Positions 5,375-6,304 of a DNA stretch of 6,304 nucleotides are shown here, in pieces (within the stretch, counting starts at the first letter, position 1; every line of letters starts with the position of its first letter). The translations under genes were made by a program, and so were the position numbers. The DNA is taken from positions 1 through 6,304 of the forward strand of contig MEZG01000015.1 in the NCBI GenBank assembly GCA_001775965.1, in the 5' to 3' direction. Origin of the DNA: Candidatus Bathyarchaeota archaeon RBG_13_60_20 (lineage in GTDB: Archaea > Thermoproteota > Bathyarchaeia > TCS64). A model generated the notes under the pieces. It was not told the origin of the DNA and did not search any database. It worked only from the letters and a program-made list of their open reading frames with translations.

Positions 5375-5382
5375 GTATTTAG
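5375..5382 (-). promoter_or_regulatory. TATA box of the amidohydrolase gene (leaderless geometry)
   Basis: On the minus strand this reads CTAAATAC, centred 26.5 bases before the GTG at 5352. It predicts a leaderless mRNA with a GTG start. The geometry is identical to that of the MBL-fold and dehydrogenase genes, which supports both the promoter and the start choice. Confidence 0.6.
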
Positions 5383-5394
5383 AGGCTGGGGGCG

Positions 5395-5402
5395 CACGCG
5401 TG
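5395..5402. repeat. 8-bp palindrome between two divergent promoters
   Basis: CACGCGTG is a perfect palindrome lying between the amidohydrolase TATA box (5375-5382) and the transporter TATA box (5403-5410), directly against the latter. It could be a shared operator. In GC-rich DNA an 8-bp palindrome can occur by chance, so the position is the main argument. Confidence 0.3.
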
Positions 5403-5410
5403 AGTTAAAT
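5403..5410 (+). promoter_or_regulatory. Candidate TATA box of the MFS transporter gene
   Basis: AGTTAAAT is centred at 5406.5, predicting a transcription start near 5433 and a 9-base leader, GGAGGCACT. It resembles the dehydrogenase TATA box (AGTTAAGG). In this gene the TATA spacing leads to a Shine-Dalgarno sequence rather than to the start codon. Confidence 0.5.
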
Positions 5411-5432
5411 CCAGGGTCCCGCAACTTGATGC

Positions 5433-5437
5433 GGAGG
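5433..5437 (+). promoter_or_regulatory. Shine-Dalgarno sequence deciding the TTG start of the MFS transporter
   Basis: GGAGG lies 4 bases before the TTG at 5442 and is the clearest Shine-Dalgarno match seen at any start in the window. It favours TTG 5442 over later start codons. The predicted transcription start falls on its first G, so the leader would consist of little more than this site. Confidence 0.6.
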
Positions 5438-5441
5438 CACT

Positions 5442-6304
5442 TTGAGCGACGAGAGGCTGAGGCACCTGAGGGTGCTCTACGCCACCATATTCCTGAGCTC
5501 CACGGGGCTGGGCACCACCACGTTCCTGCTGCCCGTGTACGCGGCGAGCATAGGGGCCAGCTACGTTGACCTGGGGCTCATGGGCGCGGTGGGCAACGTG
5601 GTGTACATGGTCTTCACCCTGCTCACCGGCGTGCTGCTGGACAGGTACGAGAGGCTCAGGCTCTACACTGGATACGGGTTCATGGGCGCCCTCATACTGG
5701 CGTCGTTCACGCTGGCCGTGGACATCCCCCGCCTCCTCGTGGCCAGGGCCCTCATGGGGGTGGCCTCGGCGTCCTTCTGGGTCTCGGCCAGCACCCTCAC
5801 CGCTGACATCTCGCCCCCGGAGAGGCTCACTCAGAGCATGGGCAGGTACAACCTGAGCTGGATCACGGGCTTCGTGGTCGGCCCCTACCTGGGCGGACTC
5901 GTGTCCAGCAGCCTGGGTTTCGGCGCCCTGTTCGCGTGCACCGCGTCCCTGCTGGTGGCCAGCGGACTCCTGAGCCAGCTGCTGCTCAGGCCCCGGCTGA
6001 GCCTCAGGAACAGATCCGGCCCCGAGGGCCTCAGCATGGCCCCCTTCAGGAGGCTCTCCGCGGCGTACCTGACGCTCCTGCCCTTCACCCTGGTGCTGGG
6101 CATCTACATGGCAATCGTCCCCGGCCACCTCAGCCTGGAGGGGCTAACCGCCTCCACGGTGGGCCTCCTCGTCACCATGACCAACACTGTGAGGGGCCTC
6201 ACCTTCGTCAACGTGGAGCGCTTCGTCGCCTGGGGCACCCGCAGGAGCGTCTCCCTGGCCGCACTGCTCCTCTTCTCGGGCATGCTCCTGTTCAGCTACT
6301 CGAC
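5442..6304 (+). CDS. Major facilitator superfamily (MFS) transporter, 3' end missing
   Basis: The frame runs from TTG 5442 to the right edge (287 complete codons, no stop), so the C-terminal part is missing from a protein normally near 400 residues. It is a polytopic inner-membrane carrier. Hydrophobic segments lie at about 10-32, 41-63, 74-92, 96-118, 136-156 and 161-180. A polar central loop follows (about 183-205, RPRLSLRNRSG), then segments at about 206-227, 236-255 and 268-287. The MFS loop 2-3 signature appears as TGVLLDRYERLR (62-73), with the Asp and Arg of 'G..aDr.grr'. TM5 carries GFVVGPYLGG (143-152), like the GP..GG motif of many exporters. The substrate is unknown. An in-frame TGA at 5427-5429 bounds the frame upstream, and TTG is the first start after it, with GGAGG just before. 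It is divergent from the amidohydrolase gene across 89 bases and could move that enzyme's substrate or product, which is an inference from position only. Confidence 0.87.
   Translation, partial: MSDERLRHLRVLYATIFLSSTGLGTTTFLLPVYAASIGASYVDLGLMGAVGNVVYMVFTLLTGVLLDRYERLRLYTGYGFMGALILASFTLAVDIPRLLVARALMGVASASFWVSASTLTADISPPERLTQSMGRYNLSWITGFVVGPYLGGLVSSSLGFGALFACTASLLVASGLLSQLLLRPRLSLRNRSGPEGLSMAPFRRLSAAYLTLLPFTLVLGIYMAIVPGHLSLEGLTASTVGLLVTMTNTVRGLTFVNVERFVAWGTRRSVSLAALLLFSGMLLFSYS

Noticed and set aside
4624..5382. Plus-strand open frame of 252 codons opposite the amidohydrolase
   Set aside because: It is rich in Pro, Gly, His and Leu with no recognisable domain, and the minus strand holds a full amidohydrolase with all metal ligands.
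5379..6128. Minus-strand open frame of 249 codons opposite the MFS gene
   Set aside because: The product would be Gly, His, Glu, Gln and Ala-rich without structure signals, whereas the plus strand reads as regular membrane segments with MFS motifs.

Overview
The window looks like chromosomal DNA from a GC-rich, probably thermophilic archaeon, most likely in the Thermoproteota (TACK) group. Coding regions use AGG for Arg and ATA for Ile heavily despite the high GC content. GTG and TTG starts are common. Short AT-rich boxes of archaeal TATA type sit immediately upstream of several genes. In three genes the box centre lies exactly 26.5 bases from the start codon, as expected for leaderless archaeal mRNAs. 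I cannot name a genus, and the lineage is inferred from style rather than from a marker gene.

Layout, left to right: (1) the C-terminal part of an M20-family dipeptidase/deacylase (+), cut by the window edge; (2) a flavoredoxin-type FMN-binding flavin reductase domain protein (-), convergent with gene 1 across a 3-base gap; (3) a metallo-beta-lactamase-fold hydrolase (+), divergent from gene 2 across a 67-base promoter region; (4) a 133-base intergenic stretch with a short stem-loop, an AT-rich tract and a 7-bp inverted repeat; (5) a small unrecognised protein with one N-terminal membrane anchor (+); (6) an NAD-type isocitrate/isopropylmalate-family beta-decarboxylating dehydrogenase of unassigned substrate (+), whose TATA box sits at the exact centre of a 7-bp inverted repeat; (7) a metal-dependent amidohydrolase of the imidazolonepropionase/prolidase-like group (-), whose stop codon overlaps that of gene 6 in one shared CTAG; (8) a major facilitator superfamily (MFS) transporter (+), divergent from gene 7 and cut by the right edge.

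The genes are mostly transcribed singly: strands alternate and nearly every gene has its own candidate promoter, so there is no long operon. Together they suggest heterotrophic metabolism of small amides, peptides and organic acids (M20 peptidase, amidohydrolase, MFS carrier, beta-decarboxylating dehydrogenase), but no single pathway can be read from them. I saw no tRNA, rRNA, CRISPR array, insertion sequence or mobile element, and no clear novel multi-gene system. The most informative points are the promoter geometry, the dyad centred on the dehydrogenase TATA box, and the atypical active-site signature of that dehydrogenase.
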